Assembly: GCA_947471745.1 (NCBI GenBank)
Contig: CANJKZ010000977.1
Coordinates: forward strand, 744,001 to 808,000
Length of the DNA: 64,000 nucleotides
Source of the DNA: Closterium sp. Naga37s-1
Taxonomy: Eukaryota; Streptophyta; Zygnematophyceae; Desmidiales; Closteriaceae
Reading direction: 5' to 3'
Of the stretch, positions 10,785 through 22,568 are shown in pieces (the stretch's first letter is position 1; each line of letters begins with the position of its first letter). The position numbers were made by a program, and so were the translations under genes. A model generated the notes under the pieces. The model ran no database searches, had not been told where the DNA came from, and saw nothing but the letters and a program-made list of their open reading frames with translations.

Positions 10785-11782
10785 ATGTGCCTGACGAAAA
10801 TGGCACTCTTCGCAGCCTGCAAGAAATCGATCACAACCGAAGAAACAGCCCGCCTATTTATCTCCACCGTCGTTCGAATGCACGCGATACCAGCAGCAAT
10901 CATCAGCGACCGTGACACAAAATTCACCAGCAACTTCTGGCGGAACCTGAGACAGCAGTTCGGCACGCGACTACAGTTTAAATCTTCATACCACCCCTGG
11001 ACTGACGGACAGACAAAACGGACAAACCAGACCATGGAGATACTCACAATTCCACGTGCGACGACCCGACCACCTGGGAACAGCAGCTGCAGCTCATTGA
11101 ATTCGCATACAACAACTCGCCGTCCGCCATGACCCAACAGTCACCGTTTTATCTTAACTACGGACAAGACCCCACAGTACCCATGACCCCAAATCCCGAC
11201 AACCCGGAGCCACGCGCGCATCAGTTCGCCGAAGTTTTACAGGCAGCACGGACCCGAGCAGCAGTCGCAACAAAAGAAACAAACATCATCGCTAAACGCA
11301 ACGCCGAACGCCACCTCCGACCTGTCACTTACCAACCCGACGACATAGGTTTACTCGACACCCAGAACCTCCGCCTGCCCATTACCCCAACACTCCGCCC
11401 CCGATATTGCGTGCCATTTCGCATATGCCAAATGATCACACCCGTCACCGCCCACCTCCTCCTCCCAGCTGACTGATACGTCAACCCGTCATTCCACGTC
11501 AGCCTGATTCGCCCTTACGTGCCATCCACTAGCCAACTGCCTCGCAATCGCCCAGCCAGCATGACACGACCGCCGACAGAACCAATCATCACGCCCGAGA
11601 AGATTCTGAGCCACCGAGTGCGTGACCCACGCGAAGCTCGTCGGATCGAATTTTTGATCCGCTGGAAAGACCGAACGCCCACTGAGGACTACTAGGTTCC
11701 CCTAAACAGAATGGAAAACCATCCCGTCCTCACAGAGTACCTGCGCAGCCGAAATTTCCGGGATGTACACGCGCTATCGTAA
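10785..11782 (+). pseudogene. Truncated Ty3/gypsy integrase with chromodomain tail
   Basis: Homologous over about 1 kb to 26218-27210 of the complete gypsy element in this window. It retains TARLFISTVV, IISDRDTKFTSNFW, the SSYHPWTDGQT block, NNSPSAMTQQSPFYLNYGQD and the C-terminal RVRDPREARRIEFLIRWK of a chromodomain. The 5' part, including protease, reverse transcriptase and the first integrase catalytic Asp, is missing. Frameshifts near 11060, and stops where the relative has Trp (about 11475 and 11693), break it. It is followed by its own polypurine tract and 3' LTR. Confidence 0.85.
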
Positions 11783-11817
11783 GGAGGGCCTCCTTAGGGG
11801 GGGGGGGGAGGGGGTAG

Positions 11818-12168
11818 GGCAAGGAGAATTCATTTTCCTTACTTCGTGTCCCTGCTCAGCGCGTACACCACTGTTCCCGCCAACAGCACCCAACAGTACT
11901 CCGTTGCCACTCGCGACACTCGCCTTGACACTGTTCCCGCCACTGTTCACGACGCGACCCAACATCACGGTTCGGTTGGTAACCCGCGCTCCGGACCTCC
12001 GCCTCGACATTTCCCAACCTCGACGCTAGGCCCGTCGCGCACCCCATTTCCCGCACATTACCGTTACCACTGTGGTTTCGCCATATATTCTTCGCTCATG
12101 CCTTGGCTCATTGTACCTTTGCTTCGATAGTGCAATTCTCGCTCGCTTGATCAATTGCACTTGTAACA
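11818..12168 (+). repeat. 3' LTR of the truncated gypsy copy
   Basis: Closely resembles the LTR at 22034-22386, sharing CTTACTTCG, GTTCGGTTGGTAACCCGCGC and the end CAATTGCACTTGTAACA. It is preceded by a G-rich polypurine tract (about 11798-11817). The first base is mutated (GGCAAGG instead of TGTAAGG). Its 5' partner is absent. Confidence 0.85.
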
Positions 12169-13857
12169 CATATCCACCACAATCATTCAGGTATTGTTAC
12201 AATCCCAAGTGGGACTTAGCGAAGGATCGCTCAGGGTTGATCGCAGAGTAGTGTTGCAGCGGAAGTTTGAATCGCATTCATGTGCGCGTTGATCGAAGGA
12301 TCGCTCAGGGTTTATTTATTTGTCTATTTATTTAATTATTTTTATTATTTCTTTCTGTGAATCGCATTCATGTGCGCGTCTAAAGTACAAGTCTAGTCAA
12401 GTGTACACTTCGTACCGCACTCATCGTATGCAGCCAGTTTCGGTTTGTTTGACAACGTTCGTGGGATATGCAAAACACAGCATGTCAGACTGCTTTTGGC
12501 ACCTCATTAAGGTGCAAAATCATTCTCAAACCTACCCAATTTCAAATTGCAAAACTGTCCAGGTTGCACAACACTTGATGTGATAGCGAGGATGATTTTA
12601 TAGACGTCAGTTTTACAACAAGAAAAAGCGCACCACATATTTTCACTATCTACGGCTATGCGGCTGCCCCGCCGAATCGACGGCCGTTTTCGACCGCGGT
12701 TTGTCTCTCCAGTAAGTTTGGGCATTCGAATAAACACTGATGGAACAACAGTTTGCATCCTGGGGATGACGAACGGTATAGAACGGTTCAAGGGGGAACA
12801 GAACGGTTCAAGAGTGTAGACAAACAGCCCCTAACCGCCCGACCTTCCCAACTTCGACATCACACCACTCGTGATGCATGAGTCAGAGACTCTGATCGCC
12901 TCGTCTGGTCCCTCACTTCCGTTGTTTGTTTGTCGTCGCAATTTTGCGCAGCCTACAAGCAGTTCTGTTAGTTTAGATGTGGGGAGTGCCATCTCACGTG
13001 ATCCTCAGCAGTGCCATTCCTTTAGTATAGCATGACTGTTGGAGGTCGCGTGAGTTAGAAGCAAACGGTGGTGGGGCAATTGATATGCCCCCAACCCACC
13101 GAATGTGTTTCTGTGCTCACCGCTTGAGTGAGCTGTAGGTTTCACGAAGTGTGTGGGTTGACTTCGGAAGACCCACTCGATTGGTGCCACATGACAACAC
13201 AAGAAGAATCGAGACTCAGGGAGAATTCGATTCGGTGAAATTCGAGAGTCGAATTTCACCCCTTCGATGTTACTCGAACATTCGAGTGTACCGCGGTTCG
13301 AGGTTACATGTGCGATTCGACGTTTTGCAGTTCTTATAAATGTGTTTGCTTTTGTATTGCATGATCATACTAAAAACCAGAGTTCTTTGTACATGGTACA
13401 TTCGAACACAAATTCCAGAGAGCTTCTATACTTGCATTCAAGAGCACTACCCAATACGTGAACGCCTATATCTAGGCGGATACTTAGGCGATCAACGTGT
13501 GTGACGGCTCGTTGGAAAGCTAAGACAGAGCTCTATCGTTTAGAATAATTCCCAGTTCTGCAAAGTAGAGGAGAGTCCTTTACAACAATGACGAAGCCCA
13601 AAACGAAAACGACGCGCCTGCTTCCCGGGGGAGGAGCGCAAGAATAGCAGTTCGTCTCGAGAAGGCGCGCCTCGCAGAGGTTCAGGCAGCAGCAGGCGCC
13701 GAAGAAAGTGTAGCGGGGGTGGTACCGCAAACCGCCAATCTGCCAAACGGTAGGCGGAGTGTACAATGAGTGACTCTGGTCAAGGTTTCAAACATTTCGT
13801 TCAGTGCAGCTCCAACCCCCAATGCGTTTATTGACCTGGTTCACTTATTGTGTTCAG
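12169..13857. other. No recognisable gene; small repeats
   Basis: Contains a short duplication (GAAGGATCGCTCAGGGTT at about 12222 and 12297; AATCGCATTCATGTGCGCGT at about 12269 and 12360) and a perfect 12-bp hairpin at 13234-13260. The right end probably contains the upstream part of the unknown gene that follows. Confidence 0.45.
13234..13260. other. Perfect 12-bp inverted repeat with 3-nt loop
   Basis: Arms GGTGAAATTCGA and TCGAATTTCACC are separated by GAG. A very compact perfect hairpin in otherwise ordinary AT-balanced sequence. No poly-T or coding context indicates its role. Confidence 0.7.
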
Positions 13858-16800
13858 GGCGCCTGAAGCTTATGCCGGTCTCCCAACTCTTGCAATCCCC
13901 TCTCACCGAGGCCGCGCCTGCACCTCCTATTGTTCGCGGAAGCGCTCCTGTCATTCCACAAAATGCATCCGCCGCTGTCGCTCAAGCACACGCTGGAAGG
14001 CGGTCCGCAGTCGCGCAGGCCAGCGCTGGGCAGAACCAGGGTCTCGCTGCGCTCAGCTGTGGGCAGCAGCAAGAACTAAACTCGGCCGACCCTGGAACTC
14101 TATCTTTTCGCGGTGTAGCTCCTGTTCTCCCACAAGGCTCATGCGCCGCTGTTGTTTTGAATCCAGTCGCTCAAGCAGGCTCTGGCCTGCAGCCCGCAGC
14201 CGAGCAGGCCAGCTATGGGCAGCACCCCGCAGTTGATGCGCACATAGCTGGTCAGCAGCAGGGAAGCGGCTCGCCAAGCTACGGGCTGCAGCAAGGTGTT
14301 GGCGCCGCCAGCACTGGTCAGCAGCAGGGAAGCGGCTCGCCAAGCTACGGGCTGCAGCAAGGTGCTGGCGCCGCCAGCACTGGTCAGCAGCAGGGAAGCG
14401 GCTCGCCAAGCTAAGGGCTGCAGCAAGTTGCTGGCGCCGCCAGCACTGGTCAGCAGCAGGGAAGCGGCTCGCCAAGCTACGGGCTGCAGCAAGGTGCTGG
14501 CGCCGCCAGCACTGGTCAGCAGCAGGGAAGCGGCTCGCCAAGCTACGGGCTGCTGCAAGGTGCTGGCGCCGCCAGCACTGGTCAGCAGCAGGGAAGCGGC
14601 TCGCCAAGCTACGGGCTGCAGCAAGGTGCTGGCGCCGCCAGCACTGGTCAGCAGCAGGGAAGCGGCTCGCCAAGCTACGGGCTGCAGCAAGGTGCTGGCG
14701 CCGCCAGCACTGGTCAGCAGCAGGGAAGCGGCTCGCCAAGCTACGGGCTGCAGCAAGGTGCTGGCGCCGCCAGCACTGGTCAGCAGCAGGGAAGCGGCTC
14801 GCCAAGCTACGGGCTGCAGCAAGGTGCTGGCGCCGCCAGCACTGGTCAGCAGCAGGGAAGCGGCTCGCCAAGCTACGGGCTGCAGCAAGGTGCTGGCGCC
14901 GCCAGCACTGGTCAGCAGCAGGGAAGCGGCTCGCCAAGCTACGGGCTGCAGCAAGGTGCTGGCGCCGCCAGCACTGGTCAGCAGCAGGGAAGCGGCTCGC
15001 CAAGCTACGGGCTGCAGCAAGGTGCTGGCGCCGCCAGCACTGGTCAGCAGCAGGGAAGCGGCTCGCCAAGCTACGGGCTGCAGCAAGGTGCTGGCGCCGC
15101 CAGCACTGGTCAGCCGCAGGGAAGCGGCTCGCCAAGCTACGGGCTGCAGCAAGGTGCTGGCGCCGCCAGCACTGGTCAGCAGCAGGGAAGCGGCTCGCCA
15201 AGCTACGGGCTGCAGCAAGGTGCTGGCGCCGCCAGCACTGGTCAGCAGCAGGGAAGCGGCTCGCCAAGCTACGGGCTGCAGCAAGGTGTTAATCAGCCCA
15301 TTGCCAATGTGCCACCAGGCTATGCTTCAACGTGCGCAGCCATGCACCACGCCAACGCTTTCGAAGAAGTGGTGCTGGAAGAGGCGTACCACCATGTTGG
15401 AGCGAATGTACTTGTCCCCAACCCCGTGGATGATTGTGCCCCTGGCCACGTTGGTGACCAAATCGCAGCAGCAGATGACCATATGGCGGAGATCCGCGAG
15501 TTGAAGCGTAAGCTGAAAGAGAAGGAAAACGAGAACCAGCTCCTTCGCCGGCGTTCTCCGGGATCCTCTAGCGGTGCATCCGGAAATGACACCAACCGAG
15601 TGGATAGCATTGTTCGGACCGAGGCAGCTGCCCCTGGACCATTAACGAGTGCCCCACACCCCCCCCAGGTAAGCCTAGCCGTGAATAGCATGACTTACTA
15701 TCATCTCCAATATTAGATTCCGCCTGCATCAGACGCTAACCATTGTAAGAGCAACATGATGACTTATGTCGTTTGCATACCATGATGGTCACGACGCTGC
15801 TCCCTTGTTCCCGAGAGATGCGTGTTCGATCCTTTTGCAAGCAAAGATCACACCATGCGTTTCCAACCCCTTCTATTTCCCCATTTTGTTTGACCGTGTG
15901 TTCTGTCACACATGCAGACCCCCCCTCAACATGTGGCAGGTCCGTACATGGGTTCTACGGCAGCCTTGACTCGGGCAGAGATAGCTAAACAGCTATCTGT
16001 TGCCAACAAAACTGGTTTGCAGTTCACGATGCACTATGTGGCACCACAGGACCAACACTGGGCCTGCACTGTGGACTGTGCAATGAAGGCCATCCCAAAC
16101 GTCAGAACTGGACTTCGTGTAAGTCTAAACCTAAGCTCGAATCAAACTGCCCATTCCATGTGGTATGTCACCACAGCTGCTTGTATGTGTTGCTTGCATG
16201 TGCTGCTTGCATATGCTTCATGCAGCAAGTGCATGCATGTGCTGCTTGCATGTGCTGCTTGCATGTGCTGCTTGCATGTGCTGCTTGCATGTGCTGCTTG
16301 CATGTGCGGCTTGCATGTGCTGCTTGCATGTGCTGCTTGCATGTGCTGCTTGCATGTGCTGCTTGCATGTGCTGCTTGCATGTGCTGCTTGCATGTGCTG
16401 CTTGCATGTGCTGCTTGCATGTGCTGCTTGCATGTGCTGCTTGCATGTGCTGCTTGCATGTGCTGCTTGCATGTGCGGCTTGCATGTGCTGCTTGCATGT
16501 GCTGCTTGCATGTGCTGCTTGCATGTGCTGCTTGCATGTGCTGCTTGCATGTGCTGCATGCATGTGCTGCTTGCATGTGCTTCTTGCATATGCTGCTTGC
16601 ATGTGCTGCATGCATGTGCTGCTTGCATGTGCTGCTTGCATGTGCTGCTTGCATGTGCTGCTTGCATGTGCTGCTTGCATGTGCTGCTTGCATGTGCTGC
16701 TTGCATGTGCTGCTTGCATGTGCTGCATGCATGTGCTGCTTGCATGTGCTGCTTGCATGTGCTGCTTGCATGTGCTGCTTGCATGTGCTGCTTGCATGTG

Positions 16801-19430
16801 CTAGATGCATGTGCTGCTTGCATGTGCTTCCTGCATGTGCGTCTTGCATGTACCGATTGTATGTGGTTCTCACATGTGCCGCTGGCATGTGCTTCTTGAA
16901 TGTGCTGATTGCATGTGCCACTTGCCTAAGCTGCTTGCATGCATGTGCCTGCTCGCATTGCCCTTTCAATGCAATGCAAACCGTTTTCAATTGTTTCCCC
17001 CGTGCCCTTAGTGGCTCTATTTCTCCATGCTTTGTTATTTATGCCCCACTCATGACATTTGATCGCAAACTCCACACCCCCAGGTAAAAATGATCCGCGC
17101 CAGGGATATACTTTTTTGGGAGAGAGCCGACGTCGACATCAGCTTTTACCCAAGTAGGAGAGCATTGCTGCAGGCGGTGGGTCAGGCCTTGGGCTTTACC
17201 CAGCAATGGCAGTATGATCAGCTTGAGCTGGTTTATGAACTTGACGGGCCTCGGACAAGCTACATCCGCAAATTCTTTCAAGACTATCGCTACGACATCC
17301 TTGCTCCTGCTCGTGTCATTGTGATCAAGGCATTCAACATTGACACCACCGTCGGTGTGCGCAAGCCCGGAGTGAACAACGGGAAGATGGAGATGTCGGC
17401 GTTTCGTGCTACCTATCATGCAGGTATGTAAGCCAACTCGCACCATCTTGCATTTCTTCACCTCCCACCCTGTGTATTTCCACACACACTCCTATTTATC
17501 ATTCTCTCCCGTCATCTTGCTAGTTCCTCCCGGCTTTGCGTGCTACCTCTAAGTATTTATTCTTTTATCATACACAACCACATTAGTCCTTATGTATTTG
17601 CTATGCATACGGTAATTGCAATAATTCGGTTACTCATCTTCACATCCCTAATAGTGTTCCCAAACTACCACACATACATATCCTCTGCTGCCCAAAGCAT
17701 CACTGTATTCATCTCCTCCTTTCCCCCTCCCCTTCAGATGGCACCCGCCATTTGGATTCATCCCTTCTTTCCCTCCCTCCCCTTCGGACCGCACCCGCCC
17801 CCTGGATTCATCCCATCCTTTTCTCCCTCCCCTTCAGATCGCATCCCCCCCTGCATCCACCCCTTCTTTCCCTCCCACGCAAGCAGATAGCACCCGCTTC
17901 AACTCCTCCTTTCTCCCCTCCCCTTCAGATCGCACCCGCCCTGTGGATTCATCCCCTCCTTTCCCCCCTCCCCTCCAGATCCCCCCACCCCCCTTGGAAT
18001 CATCCCTTTTTTCCCTCCCTCCCCTTCAGATCGCACCCGCCCTTTGGACTCATCCAACCCTTCCCCCCCTCCCCTTCGGATCGCACACGACCTTTGGATT
18101 CATCCCCTCCTTTCCCCCCTCGATTCAGATCGCACCCGCCCTTTGGACTCATGCAACCCTTTCCCCCCTCCCCTTCAGATCGCACCCGCCCTTTGGACTC
18201 ATGCAACCCTTTCCCCCCTCCCCTTCAGATCGCACCCGCCCTTTGGACTCATGCAACCCTTTCCCCCCTCCCCTTCAGATCGCACCCGCCCTTTGGACTC
18301 ATGCAACCCTTTCCCCCCTCCCCTTCAGATCGCACCCGCCCTTTGGACTCATCCAACCCTTTCCCCCCTCACCTTCAGATTGCATCTGCCCTGTGGATTC
18401 TTTCCCTCCTTTCCCCCCTCCCCTCAGATCCCCCCACCCCCCCTGGATTCATCCCGTCTTTCCCCCCTCCCCTTCAGATCGCACCCGCCCTTTGGATTCA
18501 TCCCCTCCTTCCCCCCCTCCCTTCAGATCCCCCCACCCCCCTCGGATTCATCCCTTCTTTCAATCCCTCCCCTTCAGATCGCACCCGCCCCTGAATTCAT
18601 CCCTTCTTTCCTTCCCGATTCGTTCAGATCACACCCGCACCCTGGATTCATCCCCTCCTTTCCCCCCTCCCCTTCAGATCTCACCCCCCCAGGATCATCC
18701 CCTCCTTTTCTCCCTCCCCTACAGATCGCAACCCCTCCCCCCCCCAACTGCATTCATCCCCTCCGTGTTTATTCTCCAGCATACGCCCTCTGTGTTTCAC
18801 CGCTCATGCTGCTCCCGTCACAGGTGTCGCAACACTCCCATCAACGAACTGTCCATCGAATCCTTTTATATGCACTTTTCATTGCAAATCTCTCACCCTA
18901 AATCAGACGCGACATCACATGGCTTGATGACATGGAACAGGAACAAAGATGGCGTGCCTTTCTCTACCGACGTTTTCATTCGAGCCATCACCGCTTCGTT
19001 CCTGCGAGAGGGTCACGCAGTCATCATTCTGAAGTTGAACCATATCGCGTACTGGTTAATGGGGGTAAGTTCCCCTTTGTGTTGTACTTCATGCTCTTTT
19101 GTAATGTTTTTTGTCATTGAATGAGAGTGGTTTCTGATTTTAAACGTTTATTTTGTGCAGGTGGAATTTAAGCTCAAGTTTGAGAAGGATCTTCCCAAAA
19201 GCCATAATGATAATGGTGATGAAGTCGCGATTTATCATTCCCAAGTGAGAAACTGGGCTCGTGCTGCCATTCGCGCAAGGACAGCAACAACAGGGCCAAT
19301 TTGGAAGCCCGAGTACAATGCGTGGTCGTTCCATCGTGAAAGTCGGATGGTGTTCATCAGCGATGATGGCATCGGTCTAGGCCATACCGCACAGCCACTG
19401 GGTGGCGGTGTGAGTGTTGCTCTGATCTAA
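13858..19430 (+). CDS. Unrecognised multi-exon gene, Gln/Gly/Ala-rich N-terminus
   Basis: Five exons: 1 (to 15668), 2 (15918-16118), 3 (17084-17423), 4 (18824-19064) and 5 (19161-19430). All have GT-AG borders, and exons 1-2-3 and 4-5 join in phase 0. First in-frame ATG is 13872; an acceptor-like site (GTGTTCAG) ends at 13857. Exon 1 is Pro/Ala/Gln-rich, then has about sixteen 22-residue repeats containing SYGLQQGAGAASTGQQQGSG, then a coiled-coil-like EIRELKRKLKEKENENQLLR. Exons 2-5 look globular (VKMIRARDILFW, DVDISFYPSRRALLQAVGQA, WARAAIRARTATTG, MVFISDDGIGLGH). The 3-4 join is out of phase, so a small exon may be missing or the gene is damaged. A TAA at 14412 breaks the third repeat. I recognise no family; it could be a host gene or an accessory transposon protein. 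Confidence 0.5.
14262..15293 (+). repeat. 66-bp coding minisatellite in exon 1
   Basis: About 16 copies; landmark GGGCTGCAGCAAGGTG recurs every 66 bp from 14283 to about 15273. Copies are almost identical. Exceptions include the TAC-to-TAA change at 14412-14414, a CTGCTGCAAGG variant near 14550, and one GGTCAGCCGCAGGG. First and last units share GGTGTT where others have GGTGCT. Because the period is 22 codons, all frames on both strands stay open; only plus frame 13872 connects to flanking coding sequence. Confidence 0.95.
16190..16935. repeat. 13-bp minisatellite in intron 2
   Basis: About 50 copies of GCATGTGCTGCTT with scattered substitutions (TGCATGCATG, GCGGCTT, TTCTTGC). It lies between donor GTAAGTC at 16119 and acceptor CACCCCCAG at 17083. 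Long open frames on both strands (poly Cys/His/Leu, or Ala/His/Ser) are artefacts. Confidence 0.95.
17730..18760. repeat. 50-bp pyrimidine-rich minisatellite in intron 3
   Basis: The core unit recurs every 50 bp (ATGCAACCCT at 18151, 18201, 18251, 18301) with diverged copies on both sides. Each unit contains a long C/T run ending CCCCTTCAG, which looks like a splice acceptor. The array sits between exon 3 (donor GTATGT at 17424) and exon 4 (acceptor GTCACAG at 18823). Confidence 0.92.
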
Positions 19431-20499
19431 TTTGCATGGAAAATATTCGTGGACCTATTTTGGAAACCTGAAAGAATTGTGTTTCGATATTGTGTTTTTA
19501 ATTGTGGGTTTTCAGTTTTATTTAATATATTTCAAAATTATAATTGTGGCAATTCGTTATATACCAATTAAAGAAACGATTATAACATGCAATCATAAAT
19601 GGGATATTGATGGTGTTACAAATGAATAACGGTAGTAACCCAGTAGCAATGTACATCGAAACGCGAGGTGGCTTATAGCGCGCGTCTGAGCACCCATAAT
19701 CGTCGTACATGTGTCGACGTGTCAGCCGTCGGATATTGGCGTGGTTACCACTCAACATAGATGTGAAAATCGGATACATTTCTGAAATTGTTTCTTGCTT
19801 CGGTGTAGTGAGGAGGCCCGTAACGGGAATATCTTAAACTTTTTCAGCTTGCAGGAAGCAGACACGTGGAGACGAAGAAATTGTTTCGCATCCACACAGA
19901 CAGAGAGTAACATTCCCCATCAATTTCCCCAGATATGTCGCGAACGAATCTCGAGCGTTCCTACTTTTTGGGAGAGCCGCATTGTTTGCTGCAAACGCAG
20001 ATTCAATCCTACCTCTATGATAACCTGAAACATACGTTTGCCGAACCTAAGAACACATGCCGAGCTTATACCACCCTGGAAACGTATGTTTCCCACTGTC
20101 GTGAAAGTAGCTCCTGAAAAACAAACCCCCGCGCAACCCTGAAGATACCCCAACGTAGCTTCCTGAGACAGCAATTTTTGGGATGAGACTGGAATCGTCT
20201 GCTTGCCAGCTTTTGTACTTACTGGGGTTTTCGTGGCGTGCAGTGTGTCAATTCGATTTCGCAGCGAGTGCCAATGTTTCCAGGCGTGGCTTTGGGTTCG
20301 CTATCACTGCCGTTCCTCAACCTACTTGACGATAGCACCGTAATACTGTGCTATGAGCTCAACTTTCTAGCTAATTGTAGTCGTAGTAGTTTACTCCGCA
20401 ACAATGTCGCGCGTGGTGTTGGAAAATGAAATTGTGAGGCGGGTTGATGTGAGTTGTCGCTCTGGGCTTTGTGCGACTGATGAGTGGGGGTGTTCATGT
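19431..20499. other. No recognisable gene; one hairpin
   Basis: AT-rich region just after the unknown gene (probably its 3' UTR and intergenic DNA), then mixed sequence. A 13-bp inverted repeat (GAAACATACGTTT at 20027-20039, complement at 20080-20092) is the only structure I noticed. Confidence 0.5.
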
Positions 20500-20505
20500 C
20501 GCATT

Positions 20506-21140
20506 TCAACCCTGGTAACTTTGGCGAACCTCCGTTAGCACGCGAACATCGTCCAACAATCTGGACACAACCAAAGTTCGCGGGCCAATCGCGGCGTCAT
20601 TCCCGACCATCCTTCCTAAGGTTGAAAGCTGTGACCCCTGGGTTTTAAAATCAACGGTTGTGATCGATCCAGCCTTAAAAGCCAAGAGAATCCCCTCAAG
20701 CCAAGGGATCTGACTCCCTACCACCAGCACCGATTTCCCTTCTACTGGGTACTTGTCTAAAGCGTCTTAAAACGATAGGGTGCTATTGACTCCATAAGGG
20801 CAAACTTTCGAGGCTCGCTCCTCCGCCATACGCCGATAATTGTCGATTTGTTCGGTTGGCCAGACAAACTCCTTCGCTCCGGAATCGTACGAATCCATTC
20901 CGCGGAAATTCTCAACGGCTTGGATTGAGCCGTTGACAGTGAACTCATCGCGGACGGACGGTCGGATGTACGTCCAGGGGATGGGTCCCTGGAGGCCGTA
21001 GTCCCGAATGTGGAATCTCGAGGGTTTCTGAGAGTCTTGCTGGTCACTGGCAGTGATGGTGCAGTCGTCTGATGGTCGGCTCGGACTGCCATTCCAAGAA
21101 GCCGTGTCTGCACGGCGCATCCCCGATATGAGTTGTTCAA
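20506..21140 (-). pseudogene. DUF268-like protein fragment
   Basis: A minus-strand reading contains EFVWPTEQIDNYRRMAEER, then after one in-frame TAA (20768-20770) continues as DALDKYPVEGK-SVLVVGSQIPWLEGILLAF with SITTVDF. The 'VVGSQ-PW-E ... GA-S-TTVD' pattern is that of DUF268 proteins, a widespread family of unknown function with a Rossmann-like glycine/serine motif. The rest of the family's C-terminus is absent; homology fades after about 20600. It looks like a truncated, singly interrupted host gene copy. Confidence 0.5.
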
Positions 21141-22028
21141 AGGAATGAGGATGAAAACGTTAGGGATTTACGCGTTGAGACTAAATGTGGTATGAGAGTG
21201 TTATTACTACATCATAGGAACAAAAAACTTCAAGAAATTTAGTAGGGTTGCTCTCTAAGTGACAATGGGAAGTACTGAAGGGGATATGTGAGAGTAATAC
21301 TATGGGCATTGTGGTCCTAAATGAATGAGCGGGTAAAAAAAGATTGTGAGAGGAAAGAAGCGCGACGCGGGCGTCGTGGCTTACAGCATTGACTTGTGAT
21401 TATAACGGTGGCGATCAGGGCTGCTGACACGATTGCCGTGTGCTGCCAGTTCACTACTTTCGCCATACGTTCTGCTGCAGCTAGCATGGTGAATGACTGA
21501 TATCTGATGTACTTTTTATGATGATCTCGCTCGAATCTATCACTGATAAGTTAAACTGTCGCCTCGAATCCGACTGACCTTGCTTCGATTCGAGTGCACA
21601 AGTCTCATTAGATTCAAATCGTTCTGGAAGAACGCAGCGCAACAAAGAGTGCTACTACTAGACTAGCAACGCAAGGAGATGACTCTAGCAATCTGACAAA
21701 GAAACCAGTTCATGGTTTCCATACGAATTTCTGAATCCCGAGCGTAAGGGTCGGAGGAGCTCGACAAATCTATTCGCAAATAACCGTGTTCCGTGCGACC
21801 ACAAAACGACATCTGTAACACGACTTCGCACTGCCGGTTTGATTTAACCATGGGTGCGTTGACTGCGAACACTGAACAGTGGCCCGAGAGATGAGGTGAT
21901 GATCAGCTATTGCGATCACCAACGGCAGATGGAGATGGCAGTCAGCGGTGTTGATTGACCAGCACTTGCCTAGCAGATACACTCTGCTCCGTTCAGTGTG
22001 CCTGTATAGAAGAACATGTAGCTTGTGG
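21141..22028. other. No recognisable gene
   Basis: Mixed sequence with no convincing exon. It ends at the target duplication of the gypsy element. A TTCGATTCGAG-type repeated motif occurs near 21530-21600. Confidence 0.45.
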
Positions 22029-22033
22029 AAATT

Positions 22034-22386
22034 TGTAAGGAAAATTCCTTTTCCTTACTTCGCGTCCCTGCTTACCGCGTACATGCCCGTTCCCGCCATC
22101 GGCACCCATCCGTGAACGTTACCCGCTCGCGACATTCGCCTCGACCACGACTCCCGCCACTGTTCACGATGCGACCCAACCTCACGGTTCGGTTGGTAAC
22201 CCGCGCTCCGGACCTCCGCCTCGACAATTCCCAACCTCGGCGCTAGGCCCGTAGCGCACCCCAATTTCCCGCATTACCGTTACCACGCTAGCTTCGCTGT
22301 ATAACTTCGCTCATGCTTTTCGCTCAACTGTATTGATTGCTTCGATAGTGCGATTCTCACTCGCTCGTTCAATTGCACTCGTAACA
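22034..22386 (+). repeat. 5' LTR of gypsy element
   Basis: 353 bp from TGTAAGG to CTCGTAACA, directly followed by the primer-binding site. The same LTR family is present at 11818-12168 and 27238-27358. Confidence 0.92.
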
Positions 22387-22387
22387 C

Positions 22388-22402
22388 TTGGTATTCAGAG
22401 CC
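22388..22402 (+). promoter_or_regulatory. tRNA primer-binding site
   Basis: TTGGTATTCAGAGCC, one base longer than the TGGTATCAGAGC site complementary to plant initiator-methionine tRNA. It lies two bases after the 5' LTR. Confidence 0.75.
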
Positions 22403-22568
22403 TACGATCTCCTCTCGGACCGCACCCACACCTTCTCTTCCCCACTATCTCAAATATTGGGGGGGGTAGACGTCTCTCAGTGAACAAGCACCGCCGCTCG
22501 AAGTGCTCTCTCGTAAGCACGCACGGCCACGACAGAGGCTCCCGCTGAGTTTGCCCGACACCCCCGCC

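Noticed and set aside
14053..15504. Long ORFs of about 400 codons on both strands over the 66-bp array
   Set aside because: Shadow frames of the coding repeat; only the plus frame containing 13872 joins flanking exons.
15912..17087. Cys/Leu/His-rich and Ala/His/Ser-rich ORFs
   Set aside because: Translation of the 13-bp intronic repeat.
17752..19124. Pro/Ser-rich ORFs of 280-393 codons
   Set aside because: Translation of the 50-bp intronic repeat; only the last part overlaps exon 4.
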